Origin: RECO01 sp050485385
GTDB taxonomy: Bacteria > Pseudomonadota > Alphaproteobacteria > Geminicoccales > Geminicoccaceae
Direction of reading: 5' to 3'
DNA length: 31,731 nucleotides
Assembly: GCA_050485385.1 (NCBI GenBank)
Contig: JBJHBG010000054.1
Location: 1 to 31,731 of the forward strand
Shown one piece after another: positions 1 to 8,318 of this stretch (positions are counted from its first letter, which is position 1; each line of letters opens with the position of its first letter). The position numbers and the translations under genes are program-made. Below the pieces are notes generated by a model. That model was given only the letters and a program-made list of their open reading frames with translations, made no database searches and was not told the origin of the DNA.

Positions 1-623
1 TCGGCGGAGTCGGTGCCCAACTCGCATGCGAGCACTTGGCCGAGCGGCCGGCCCTCCAGCCTCGCGCGGGCGATGCCGACCGCATCGAGGAAGGCGTCGC
101 TGACTACGGCGACGGTGAAGTCCGGGGGACGCAGCACGGCGAGCTTGCCCGGTGCCGCGTCGAACAGCGCCCGGTACTGCCGCGCCGCCGCCTCCGCGGC
201 CTCGCGGCTGGCGCGCTCGCGGGCGAGGGCGGCGTCGCGCTCGCGCTCCATCGCGACAACGGCGGTGACGTCGCGCACCGCGACCAAGCGGGCGAGCTCG
301 CCGCGAAAGCGGATGTTGCGCGCGCGCACGTCGGCGTAGAGCAGTTCGCCCGTCTTCGTCAGGTGTCGCCACACGCCGTGGTCGTCCAGCCCATCGGTCG
401 AGAGCCGCAGCGCCGCGGTCAGTCGATCGCGGTCCTCCGGCGGGCGGATGTCGAGCACGGTCATCGCCAGAAACTCGTCGCGGCTGTAGCCGTAGCGCCG
501 GATCGCGGCTTCGTTGACCTCAAGAAACCGCAGGCCGTCCAGGTCGCGCACCCACATCGGATCGGGGTGATCGCGGAAGAACGATGCCTCGGCCGCTTCC
601 TGTGTTTGATCGTCGACGGTCAC
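1..623 (-). CDS. PAS-domain sensor protein, C-terminal part cut off by the window edge
   Basis: I translated this from the complement; 207 codons are visible and the frame runs off base 1. Residues about 10-122 form a PAS domain (FFRDHPDPMWVRDLDG, then NEAAIRRYGYSRDEF and a DIRPPEDRDRL segment), followed by its PAC-like strand ending LVAVRDVT. Residues about 123-150 are a charged Ala/Arg/Glu helix that looks like a coiled-coil linker, and a second PAS domain begins at about 150 (YRALFDAAPGKLAVL). I see no signal peptide or membrane segment in the visible part, so the visible part is probably cytoplasmic. GTG at 623 is the only start codon between the upstream in-frame stop (642-644) and the PAS domain, with a purine-rich AAGAGAG about 9 bases upstream. 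The missing C-terminus probably carries a histidine kinase or GGDEF output, which cannot be decided here. It is divergent from the binding-protein/kinase pair at 847-4178. Confidence 0.85.
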   Translation of the reverse strand, partial: MTVDDQTQEAAEASFFRDHPDPMWVRDLDGLRFLEVNEAAIRRYGYSRDEFLAMTVLDIRPPEDRDRLTAALRLSTDGLDDHGVWRHLTKTGELLYADVRARNIRFRGELARLVAVRDVTAVVAMERERDAALARERASREAAEAAARQYRALFDAAPGKLAVLRPPDFTVAVVSDAFLDAVGIARARLEGRPLGQVLACELGTDSA

Positions 624-846
624 GCCGCATGCTCTCTTGGCTCATCCTGGGTCGCGCCGAGCCCGACCCAATTCCTAGAACCTTCTACCCTCGAAGGGAA
701 CGAGACCATCGCCCAAAGCGAGAAATTTCGCCAGTCATCGCGCGACACGCGCAGATTGCGCGTCATAGGCGATTGATCGAAAAAACTCTACAATCAGAAG
801 TAGACAAGATAGGAAAGAACCCTCGAGTCGATCCGGAGACGACGCA
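624..846. promoter_or_regulatory. divergent intergenic region between the PAS gene and the binding-protein/kinase unit
   Basis: These 223 bases separate two divergent signalling genes. The part from about 765 to 825 is distinctly AT-richer than its surroundings. TACAAT at 789-794 resembles a sigma-70 -10 element for the plus-strand gene, but I see no good -35 at 16-18 bases upstream; TTGATC at 774-779 is too close. Minus-strand promoter elements for the PAS gene are not clear. An imperfect dyad, TTCCTAGAA, lies at about 672-680. No coding region is supported here. Confidence 0.4.
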
Positions 847-1923
847 ATGGGTGCCGGCGTCGGGCAGCGTGCCAACCGAAGGCGACCGCGTCATGCCGCA
901 GCGTTCGTTGCCGCGCTCGTGGCGCTGTTCGCCCTCTCCGCCCACGCGCAACACTTGCTGGTCGGCTCGGCCTGGGTGGTCGACGCCCCGACCAAGATTG
1001 CGGCGACGCGCGGCTGGTTCAACGAGGGCGTGCCGCCCGACGCGGCCGAACGCATCGAGGTCGTGTACGCGACCTCGGGCCAGGAAGCGATCGCCCACCT
1101 GCTTCGCAACCAGGCGACGTTCGCACTGGCGGCACCGTCGCCGGTCGCCGATGCCGTGCTCGCCCAGGCGCACGCCGGGGACCGTGACGAGGACGTCGTC
1201 GTTCTGGCGTCCGTCGGCCTCTCGAACCAGACCCACGACGTGGTCGCTTCGCGGGCAAGCGGCATCCGCGAGCCGTCGGACATGGTCGGAGCGCGACTGG
1301 GCGTTCTGATCGGCTCGTCGGCGCACATGGCGTGGGTGGGCTTCGCCGCCGCGGCCGGCATCGACGGCGCCACCGTCGAACTCGTCGATCTGACACCCGA
1401 AGCGCATGCCGAAGCGATGCAGCGGGGCGAGGTGGACGCGGTGATGACCTGGGAGCCCTATGCCACGCGGATCGCCGAGGGACTGGGCGACGACGCCGTT
1501 CGCTTCGGCACGCGCGAACTGTACAGCGTCAACTGGCTTCTGCTGACGAAACGCCGGACCGCGGAGACGATGCCCGATCTGGTCGATCGGGTGCTGCGGG
1601 CTTATGTGCGCGCCGTCGCCTATCGGCATGCGGACCCGGCCGCTGCGCTCAGACTCCACGCCGATGTCGGCAACGTCGACATCGGCACACTGGACCGGCT
1701 GGAAGAGCACGTGATTTGGCGCGTCGAACTCGGCTGGTCGGTGCTTGCCAACATGGACGGCCAAATCCGGTGGCAGGCCGCGCGCCGCGGATCGCGGCTG
1801 CTGCCGGTGCCACCCGACTATCTGCACGCCGATGCCCTGAGGCGGCTGCATCCGGAGCGGATCGTGATCCCGGCGCATCTGGCCGGTTCGTCAGGTTCGG
1901 TGCCGTCCGACCGTTCGCCATGA
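847..1923 (+). CDS. periplasmic NMT1/SsuA-type substrate-binding protein, probably the sensor partner of the adjacent kinase
   Basis: 358 residues. Residues 1-35 are a Sec signal peptide: an Arg-rich N-terminus, a hydrophobic run FVAALVALFAL, then AHAQ at the likely cleavage point. The mature part has the pattern of NMT1/TauA/SsuA binding proteins: an early KIAATRGWFNEG segment, a SGQEAIAHLLRNQATFALA segment (lobe 1, the 'system contains this reduced set' type of loop), GARLGVLIGSSAHMAW, and a RGEVDAVMTWEPYATRIAEG segment in lobe 2. The ligand is unknown; relatives bind sulfonates, nitrate, pyrimidine precursors or similar small molecules. GGAG at about 836-839 supports the ATG at 847. The stop TGA overlaps the next gene's ATG (ATGA at 1920-1923), which implies translational coupling. 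No ABC permease or ATPase lies within the window, so a role in sensing rather than uptake is inferred from context only. Confidence 0.83.
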   Translation: MGAGVGQRANRRRPRHAAAFVAALVALFALSAHAQHLLVGSAWVVDAPTKIAATRGWFNEGVPPDAAERIEVVYATSGQEAIAHLLRNQATFALAAPSPVADAVLAQAHAGDRDEDVVVLASVGLSNQTHDVVASRASGIREPSDMVGARLGVLIGSSAHMAWVGFAAAAGIDGATVELVDLTPEAHAEAMQRGEVDAVMTWEPYATRIAEGLGDDAVRFGTRELYSVNWLLLTKRRTAETMPDLVDRVLRAYVRAVAYRHADPAAALRLHADVGNVDIGTLDRLEEHVIWRVELGWSVLANMDGQIRWQAARRGSRLLPVPPDYLHADALRRLHPERIVIPAHLAGSSGSVPSDRSP

Positions 1924-4178
1924 CCCTGCGCGGTCTGGCCCGGTTCGTCCTCGTCGGCGCCTTGGTCGGTCTCCTGATCATGGCCGGGCTGACGGTGCTC
2001 GGCTGGCGCGCCGTTCAAGCCGATCTCGACCAGATCCGCCGGCTGGAGACCCTGCGTCATCGGGCGACCGAGCTGTCGATCAGTATCGACTATGCCACCA
2101 TGCTGCGCAGCGAATCGCCGCTGTTCGACCGGCTCGCCGACGATGCACGGGCGCTGGCGCGAGACGTCGGTGCGTTCGACGAGCCGATCGCCCGCGGTGC
2201 CAGCCAGCGCCTGATGGAGATCGCGTTTCTCGCCGCTGCGGCAAGCGACACGGTGCGCGCGCTGGGCGGTACGCCCACGGGCGCCGAACGGCTCCAGTTG
2301 GTTGGCCAGCAAATGCGCCTCTACCAGTATGACCTGGTCGACGTCTTGAGAGAGCTGTCGGTCGAGCGCTCGGAGCGGGTGTTCACGCGCATGGCATGGG
2401 GGCTCGCGGCATTTTCGGCGGTGGCGCTGGCGGTCGCGGCGCTGGGTTTCGTCCAGGCGACCGCCATCCATCGCCGGCTTCTCGGGCCGGTGCGGGCGAT
2501 CGACCGGGCCCTCGGCGACGTCGCGGCAGGCGACACGGCCACCCGCATCCCGGCCCTGCGCGACGACGAACTCGGCGCGCTCGCCCGTTCGTTCAACCGC
2601 ATGATGGACGAGCGTGGGCGCGTCGAGGCCGAGCTTCGGCAGAGCGAGGAACGCTTCCGCTCGGTGGCGACGGTGTCGGCTGACGTCGTCTCCGACTGGA
2701 ACCTCGAGCGCAACGAGGTCTGGTGGAGCGACGGCATGCAGCGCACTTTCGGCCACGATCCCGGCGAGACCGAGGCCAGCGACGCGGTTTGGAGCCAGAA
2801 TCTGCATCCCGAGGATCGTGAGCGCGTGCTCGCCACGTTCGATGCGATCGAGCGCTCGACGACCTCGACCTGGGAGCAGGCTTACCGGTTTCGTCGCGCC
2901 GACGGGTCGTTCGCCCACGTGCGCGACACGGGCGTGGTGCTGCGCGACGAAACCGGCGCGGCGCGGCGCATGATCGGCGCGATCAGCGACCTGAGCGAGC
3001 GTCTCGATTTGGAAGCGCGGTTGCGGCAGGCCCAGCGGTTGGAGGCGGTGGGCCAGCTCACCGGCGGCGTCGCCCACGATTTCAACAACCTCTTGACCGT
3101 CGTGCTCGGCAACGGCGACGTGCTGATCGACGCGCTCGGCGACCGCCCGGACCTGCAGGAGCTGGCGCGCATGATCACCGGGGCGGCCGACCGGGGCGCC
3201 CAACTCACTCAGCGCCTGTTGGCGTTCTCGCGCCGTCAGGCGCTGGCGCCGCAACCTCTCGACCTGAACGCCGCCGTACGCGGCATGGAGAAGCTGTTGC
3301 GCCAGACCATCGGCCAGGGCATCGCCATGCAGTTCCACCTGACGCCGACGCCCTGGCCGGCCCACGTCGACGTGGCGCAGTTCGAGAGTGCGGTTCTCAA
3401 CCTCTGCCTCAACGCGCGCGACGCCATGCCGTCAGGCGGCAGGCTCACCGTCGAAACGGCCAACGTCGTCGTCGATGCTGTCCCGGCACCGCCGGACGTC
3501 GACCTGGAGCCCGGTCGCTACGTGCTGCTCGCCATCACCGACACCGGCAGCGGCATGGACGCCGATACGGCAGCGCGGGCCTTCGAGCCGTTCTTCACGA
3601 CGAAATCGCCGGGACAGGGGACCGGTCTCGGTCTCTCCATGGTGTTCGGCTTCGTCAAGCAGTCGCGCGGCCAGGTGCGCATCTACAGCGAGGTCGGCGT
3701 CGGTACGACCGTGAAGCTCTACCTGCCGCGGGCGGCGATCGCCGTGGACGAGGCGGGCGCGGACGAACGCGCCGACGCCGTCGTGCCGGTCGGGACGGAG
3801 ACGATCCTGCTGGTGGAGGACGACGCCCTCGTCCGCGACTACGCCGAGCGGCTGATCGGCTCGCTGGGCTACACCGTGATGACCGCCGCGAGCGGCGATG
3901 CGGCGTTGGCGGTTCTGCAAGCCGACGACACCATCGACGGGCTCTTTTCCGACGTCGTGATGCCCGGCCGGCTGAACGGCAAGGAGTTGGCGCGGGCGGC
4001 GAAGGCGCTGCGTCCCGATCTTCCCGTGCTGCTGACCTCGGCCTTCACGGGCGACATCGCGCTGGACGGCATCGACGCCGACGTCGGCTTCATCCGCAAG
4101 CCGTTCCGCAAGGACGAACTCGCCCGCAGTCTACGTGCCGTTCTGGAGGCCGCGCGACAGTCGGTGCGGGAGCGGTAG
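1920..4178 (+). CDS. membrane-bound hybrid histidine kinase (HAMP-PAS-HisKA-HATPase-REC)
   Basis: 752 residues from the ATG that overlaps the upstream stop. Membrane segments at about 8-28 and 158-178 flank a helical extracytoplasmic domain of about 130 residues. HAMP follows at about 180-232 (ending ARSFNRMMDERG), then a PAS/PAC domain of the PAS_3 type at about 243-360. HisKA has GGVAHDFNNLL with the phosphoacceptor H386. The ATPase domain shows the N box (N494, N498), G1 DTGSGM (541-546), an F box EPFFTTK and G2 GTGLGLS (567-573). A C-terminal receiver (about 627-745) has acidic D634/D635, phosphoacceptor D678 in SDVVMPG, T/S at 705-706 and K727. It autophosphorylates at H386 and passes phosphate to D678; its downstream regulator is not in the window. 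The architecture and partner gene recall TorT/TorS-like sensing, which is an analogy, not a homology claim. Confidence 0.93.
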   Translation: MTLRGLARFVLVGALVGLLIMAGLTVLGWRAVQADLDQIRRLETLRHRATELSISIDYATMLRSESPLFDRLADDARALARDVGAFDEPIARGASQRLMEIAFLAAAASDTVRALGGTPTGAERLQLVGQQMRLYQYDLVDVLRELSVERSERVFTRMAWGLAAFSAVALAVAALGFVQATAIHRRLLGPVRAIDRALGDVAAGDTATRIPALRDDELGALARSFNRMMDERGRVEAELRQSEERFRSVATVSADVVSDWNLERNEVWWSDGMQRTFGHDPGETEASDAVWSQNLHPEDRERVLATFDAIERSTTSTWEQAYRFRRADGSFAHVRDTGVVLRDETGAARRMIGAISDLSERLDLEARLRQAQRLEAVGQLTGGVAHDFNNLLTVVLGNGDVLIDALGDRPDLQELARMITGAADRGAQLTQRLLAFSRRQALAPQPLDLNAAVRGMEKLLRQTIGQGIAMQFHLTPTPWPAHVDVAQFESAVLNLCLNARDAMPSGGRLTVETANVVVDAVPAPPDVDLEPGRYVLLAITDTGSGMDADTAARAFEPFFTTKSPGQGTGLGLSMVFGFVKQSRGQVRIYSEVGVGTTVKLYLPRAAIAVDEAGADERADAVVPVGTETILLVEDDALVRDYAERLIGSLGYTVMTAASGDAALAVLQADDTIDGLFSDVVMPGRLNGKELARAAKALRPDLPVLLTSAFTGDIALDGIDADVGFIRKPFRKDELARSLRAVLEAARQSVRER

Positions 4179-4268
4179 CGGAACATCGTGCAGCGTGCGG
4201 CGTTGGTCGGGTGCTTGGTTCGAGCGGCAACGCCGCTCGCCTCATCCCTCGAGACGACGGAGGTTCGC

Positions 4269-5450
4269 ATGCACTCCATCCCCCATCGCTTCGCCCGGCC
4301 GCGCGCCGTCACCCTCGCCGTCGCGCTCGCTGCCGGCACGGCCCTGGCCGTCACCGAGGCGCGCGCCCATGCCTACGACGTGGAGACCGTGGCCGAAGGC
4401 CTCGAACGGGCCTGGGGCATGACCTTCCTGCCGGGCGACGGCCGCGTGCTGGTGACCGAGCGGCCGGGCCGGCTGCAACTCGTCGACCCCGCAACGGGCG
4501 AACTCGCCGAGATCGGCGGCGTGCCCGAGGTCGACACCCGGGGGCAGGGCGGGCTGCTCGACGTGACGGTGCATCCGCGCTTCGAGGCGGAGCCCTGGGT
4601 GTATCTCACCTGGGCCGGCAACGACGACCAGGGCTACACGGCGACCTATGTCGGCCGCGGCCGACTCGACCTCGACGCCATGGAACTGACCGACCTCGAA
4701 GTGCTGTTCGTCGCCGAGCCGCACGTCGACATGACCGGTCACTACGGGTCGCGGGTGGTGTTCGGGCCGGACGAGACCATGTTCGTGACCGTTGGCGACC
4801 GGCAGTTCAAGAACTTCGGCCCCGACCACTACTCGCAGGACACGAGCAACTACATCGGGACGACGTTGCGGCTGAACGCCGACGGCAGTATTCCCGACGA
4901 CAATCCGTTCGTCGGCGATCCGGACGTGCGGGATGCCATCTACTCCTACGGCCACCGCAATCCGCAGGGCATGGCGATCCATCCGGAGACCGGCGAACTG
5001 TGGCAGAACGAGCACGGCGAGAACAACGGCGACGAGGTCAACGTCGTCCAGGCCGGCGGCAATTACGGCTGGCCGATCGCCACCTACGGTCACCACTACC
5101 GCACCGGCGAGCAGTTCGCGCCGACGCCGCCCGAGGTGCCGGAGACCATCGAACCGGTCTACTGGTGGGGCCAGGATCACCCGGAAGGCTTCCCGCCGTC
5201 GGGCTTCGCCTTCTACTTCGGCGACGCCTTTCCCGAATGGCGGGGCAACGCGCTGATGGGCAATCTGCGCCACGAGCACCTCGGTCGCTTCACCGTCGAC
5301 GGCCACGACGTGCAGTTCGCCGAGCGGCTGCTCGACGGTGAGGGCTGGCGGGTGCGTGCCGTCGCCGTCGGCCCCGACGACGGCCTGATCTACGTGCTGA
5401 TCGACGACGCGAACGCACCGATCGTCCGCCTGGTTCCGGCCGACGGCTGA
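4269..5450 (+). CDS. secreted PQQ-dependent aldose sugar dehydrogenase (soluble GDH/YliI family)
   Basis: 393 residues. The ATG at 4269 is chosen because GGAGG lies at 4259-4263 and a signal peptide follows directly (hydrophobic VTLAVALAAGTALAV, cleavage near ARA at 31-33); a longer frame opens 27 codons earlier without a ribosome site. The six-bladed propeller signature is clear: ERAWGMTFLPGDGRVLVTERPG at the first blade, GHYGSRVVFGPD with H158 in the position of the catalytic base of soluble glucose dehydrogenases, YGHRNPQGMAIHP with R230, then EHGENNGDEVN and GGNYGWP. The family oxidises aldose sugars in the periplasm using PQQ and calcium and passes electrons to an acceptor. No PQQ synthesis genes or cytochrome partner are seen here. 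It lies 90 bases after the kinase gene, so co-transcription is possible but unproved. Confidence 0.9.
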   Translation: MHSIPHRFARPRAVTLAVALAAGTALAVTEARAHAYDVETVAEGLERAWGMTFLPGDGRVLVTERPGRLQLVDPATGELAEIGGVPEVDTRGQGGLLDVTVHPRFEAEPWVYLTWAGNDDQGYTATYVGRGRLDLDAMELTDLEVLFVAEPHVDMTGHYGSRVVFGPDETMFVTVGDRQFKNFGPDHYSQDTSNYIGTTLRLNADGSIPDDNPFVGDPDVRDAIYSYGHRNPQGMAIHPETGELWQNEHGENNGDEVNVVQAGGNYGWPIATYGHHYRTGEQFAPTPPEVPETIEPVYWWGQDHPEGFPPSGFAFYFGDAFPEWRGNALMGNLRHEHLGRFTVDGHDVQFAERLLDGEGWRVRAVAVGPDDGLIYVLIDDANAPIVRLVPADG

Positions 5451-5491
5451 GCCTCGGCGCTTCCGACGTTCACACCCACGATGCGCCGCGG

Positions 5492-5520
5492 GCGGCGAGG
5501 GGCTTCGAGCCCCCCGCCGC
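5492..5520. terminator. GC-rich hairpin between convergent genes, possible bidirectional terminator
   Basis: The stem pairs 5492-5497 with 5515-5520 and 5499-5504 with 5508-5513, with one A-C mismatch between them and a short TCG loop. It is the strongest stem I see between the stop of the sugar dehydrogenase (5450) and the stop of the convergent TPR gene (5551). Neither side carries a T-run, so it is not a textbook intrinsic terminator. It may act as a 3'-end stabiliser or a weak two-way stop. Confidence 0.4.
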
Positions 5521-5550
5521 GGGCATGGGCATGCGTCGAAAAGGACCGGA

Positions 5551-7182
5551 TCAGAACCGCGAGCCCGTGAGCCAGACGTCGGCGCGCTGCCAAGCCTGCT
5601 CGAAGGCCGCCGCCGTCTCGCGCGCTTCGTCGTCCTTGCCCTGAGCGGCGAGGCTCTGCTCGAGCCCCTTGAGCGACCAGCCGTTGTTCGGATGCGCTTG
5701 CAGGGCTGCGCGATGCACCGCTTCGGCCTCCGCCGGCCGGCCGGCCTCGAGCAGGACGGCGCCCAGGACGTGACGGGGTGGTAGGGCCCAGGGCTCGGGT
5801 TCGGCGTAGGGGAAGCCGTCCTCGATCTCGATGGCGCGGCGAAGATGCCCCTCGGCCTCGTCGATCCGCCCGTTGGCCGCCGCCAACTCGCCCGCGAGGA
5901 GGTACGCGGCGACACCCAGCATGTCGCGCTGCGCATGGCCGAACACGCCGTAGATGGCGTCTTCCGATGTCGCCTCGCGGGTCGCACGGATGGCGTCGAG
6001 GGCCCTCTCGGCAGCCTGCGGCTCGCCTGTGCGCAGCTGCGCGAGCCCCTGGGCGAAGTGCCACATGGCCCGCTGGAAGGCCGCGTCCGGCGCGGTCTCT
6101 CGCTCCAGGATCTGGTTCCAGCGCCCGAACCGCGCGAGGGTGAGGTCGTAGTGGAAGCCATCCTCCGGATGCAGCCGGCCGAGGTCTCGCGCCGCGGCGA
6201 GTGCCACGCCACTTTGGCCGTCGAGCCAAGCGGCGAACGAGAGCATCGCCATGTTGTGTCCGGCATAGACGCTGAAGGCGGCGTCGTACGCTGCCGCCCG
6301 ATCCATCCGCACCGCCCGTTGGTTGACCGCCACGGCATCGCCATAGCGGCCGACGTGCACGTAGATGTGAGAGGGCATGTGCGCGATATGGCTGACACCG
6401 GGGATGGCGTCACCGAGGCCGTCGGCGCAGGCCTCCGCCCGTTGCGGCTCCCAGGCCTCGACGGCGTGGATGTAGAGATGGCAGGCGCCGGGATGGGCGA
6501 CGTCCTCGGCGAGCACCGCCTCCAGGACGTCGATCGCCGCCTGCGCCTCGGGATAGGGCTCGACGCCCGCCGCCGTCGCACGGTGCAGATCCCAAGGGCG
6601 GAACATCATCAGCGCCTCGGCGTACAGGCTCTGCACGTCGTGGTCGTCAGGATGGGCCGCCGCGGCCCGCGCCATGGCCTCGGCGTAGCGCGCCGTCGCG
6701 GTCTCTCCGTCCTCCGGATAGCGCTCGGCCATCGCTTCGATCAGCGCGCGTTCCCACCCTTCGACCTCGTTGATCCGCGCGAGCGCTGCTCCAGCCGCAT
6801 CGCGCGCGTCCTCGATGGCACCCACGCCCGTGGGCGCGTTTTGGTAGGGACCGAGCGCCCACGCTTCGCCCCAGTAGCAGATGGCACAGTCGGGATCCTC
6901 GTTGCGTGCGGCACGGAACGCACGGGCGGCGTCCGGCCGGGCAAAGCCGTAAGCCAGCCGGAGGCCCTGGTCGAAGAAGGCCTGCGCGCTCGCCGAATCG
7001 GAGCTGATCGTGCGACCGTAGTCGCCGAGGTTCCGGTAGAGGCGTGGTGCCTCGTCGAGATCGCCCGTGACGTGGTAGCCATGCGCCTCGTCGCTGGCAT
7101 GGCCGGATGTCGACAGGAACACGATCGCCGCGCCCGTCGCCAGGACGCGGCGCAGCCCGTGGTGGGCCGGCGTGGATGTCAT
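5551..7182 (-). CDS. exported tetratricopeptide-repeat protein with conserved Cys/His motifs
   Basis: 543 residues. GGGAGA precedes the ATG by about 8 bases. Residues 1-29 look like a Sec signal peptide (RR, then VLATGAAIVFLSTSGHAS). The mature chain is built of helical TPR-like pairs: QAFFDQGLRLAYGFARPDAA, then DPDCAICYWGEAWALGP with a C-x2-C at 99/102, TARYAEAMARAAAAHPDD, HPGACHLYIHAVEA, a His-rich HIAHMPSHIYVHVGRYGDA, and C-terminal TPRs ending at about 530. I recognise this as a recurrent TPR family in which the CxxC-W-G-E and H-x2-H-M-P-S-H segments are conserved, but I know of no assigned function. The Cys/His clusters could bind metal; there is no CxxCH haem site. It converges with the sugar dehydrogenase and is divergent from the AraC-type regulator at 7398. 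Confidence 0.88.
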   Translation of the reverse strand: MTSTPAHHGLRRVLATGAAIVFLSTSGHASDEAHGYHVTGDLDEAPRLYRNLGDYGRTISSDSASAQAFFDQGLRLAYGFARPDAARAFRAARNEDPDCAICYWGEAWALGPYQNAPTGVGAIEDARDAAGAALARINEVEGWERALIEAMAERYPEDGETATARYAEAMARAAAAHPDDHDVQSLYAEALMMFRPWDLHRATAAGVEPYPEAQAAIDVLEAVLAEDVAHPGACHLYIHAVEAWEPQRAEACADGLGDAIPGVSHIAHMPSHIYVHVGRYGDAVAVNQRAVRMDRAAAYDAAFSVYAGHNMAMLSFAAWLDGQSGVALAAARDLGRLHPEDGFHYDLTLARFGRWNQILERETAPDAAFQRAMWHFAQGLAQLRTGEPQAAERALDAIRATREATSEDAIYGVFGHAQRDMLGVAAYLLAGELAAANGRIDEAEGHLRRAIEIEDGFPYAEPEPWALPPRHVLGAVLLEAGRPAEAEAVHRAALQAHPNNGWSLKGLEQSLAAQGKDDEARETAAAFEQAWQRADVWLTGSRF

Positions 7183-7397
7183 GAGCTGCGTCTCCCGTTC
7201 GCTCGCTGGAGTCGGACGTCCCCTCGCGGCCAGGCGCGGGGCTTGTGGAGAGCTTATCGAAGTGCGACCGTTCGGCTTGGCGACTGGGGAACGGCGTTGC
7301 CGCGATGTGGGAACGGTCGCGCCGGAGCCTCGGCTTGGCGTGTCTCGGGCGGACGGTCGCGTGCGGCGGAGGAAGCGCGGTGGGCCTGCGGGAGACG

Positions 7398-8300
7398 ATG
7401 GCCGACAAGTCCATCGAGTGGCTCGGAGCCACGCGCCACGCGCGTGCGATCACGCGGCGCGTGGGGGTGGCCGAGGTCGTGGAGGTGGCGGCATCGCCGC
7501 TCGTCATCAGCTGCTCTGGCGATGGCCCCGAGCTGCGCGGCGTCGGGCCGTCGGGAGCCGCACGCTCGCCGGAGCCCGACCGGGGCGCCGACCGACGGGC
7601 TCGCCTTCACTTGGCGCTGCATCTCGAGGGCAGATCGTTCTACCGCCATGACGGCGCGGACGAGGAGCCGCACGGCGACCGGGCCGTGATCCTGATCGAC
7701 GGCGCCAAGCCCTGCGTCGCCGCCTACCCCGAAGGCGTTCGCCTGATCGTGTGGTCTCTACCGCGAAGCCTCGTCGAACCCTATCTGCCGGCGTTGCCGC
7801 CAGCCGCGGCACTGGATGGGGACGCGGCGGAGGTGGTGAATGCCCAGGCCACGCTGCTGCAGCATCGGGCCGAGCGACTGGCGCCGTCGTTCCGGCGGGC
7901 GCTGCTCGACCAGTTCGGCTCGCTGGTGGGATTGGCGTTCGCCTGTCGCGGTGCCGATGCGCTCGTGGCCAGGGCGGGGCAGGCCGGCCGCAGGCGGGCG
8001 CGCGTGCGCAACTTTCTCGAGGCGCGCTTCCGCGATCCCCGGCTTACGGCGACGCGCGCCGCACACGAGCTGGGCATGTCGCGTCGCTGGCTACAGGCGC
8101 AGTTCCCGGCTGGGAGCGGCTTTACTGCCGCCCTTGCGGCGCGGCGCCTGGAGGAGGCCGCGAGGCTCCTGCGCGATCCCGCAGCGGCACACCTCACGGT
8201 GACCGAGATCGCCTTCGCAGTCGGCTTCAACGACCTCTCGACCTTCCATCGCCTCTTTCGCCGCCGCTTTGGGGCGAGCCCCGGCGCCAGCCGACACTGA
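7398..8300 (+). CDS. AraC-family transcriptional regulator
   Basis: 300 residues from the chosen ATG at 7398, which has GGGAGA just upstream. The same frame is open from GTG 7245 (51 codons more) but that extension is low-complexity Arg/Gly/Ser and has no domain character, so I prefer the shorter start. Residues 1-190 form an AraC-type ligand-binding cupin region, weakly conserved. The C-terminal DNA-binding domain (about 200-300) is clear: a first helix-turn-helix in TATRAAHELGMSRRWLQAQF and a second in VTEIAFAVGFNDLSTFHRLFRRRFG, ending in the family's GASP motif. The effector is unknown. It is divergent from the TPR gene across a 215-base gap and may control it, but no operator is recognisable. 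It ends 18 bases from the convergent gyrB stop. Confidence 0.88.
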   Translation: MADKSIEWLGATRHARAITRRVGVAEVVEVAASPLVISCSGDGPELRGVGPSGAARSPEPDRGADRRARLHLALHLEGRSFYRHDGADEEPHGDRAVILIDGAKPCVAAYPEGVRLIVWSLPRSLVEPYLPALPPAAALDGDAAEVVNAQATLLQHRAERLAPSFRRALLDQFGSLVGLAFACRGADALVARAGQAGRRRARVRNFLEARFRDPRLTATRAAHELGMSRRWLQAQFPAGSGFTAALAARRLEEAARLLRDPAAAHLTVTEIAFAVGFNDLSTFHRLFRRRFGASPGASRH

Positions 8301-8318
8301 CGCACCGGGTACGGTTGC

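Noticed and set aside
36..776. Plus-strand open frames at the left edge
   Set aside because: The complementary strand encodes a clear PAS protein; the plus-strand products have no recognisable domain.
4242..6581. A 779-codon minus-strand frame across the sugar dehydrogenase and TPR genes
   Set aside because: It is antisense to a clear PQQ dehydrogenase and an out-of-frame shadow of the TPR gene; composition is Arg/Pro/Ser-rich.
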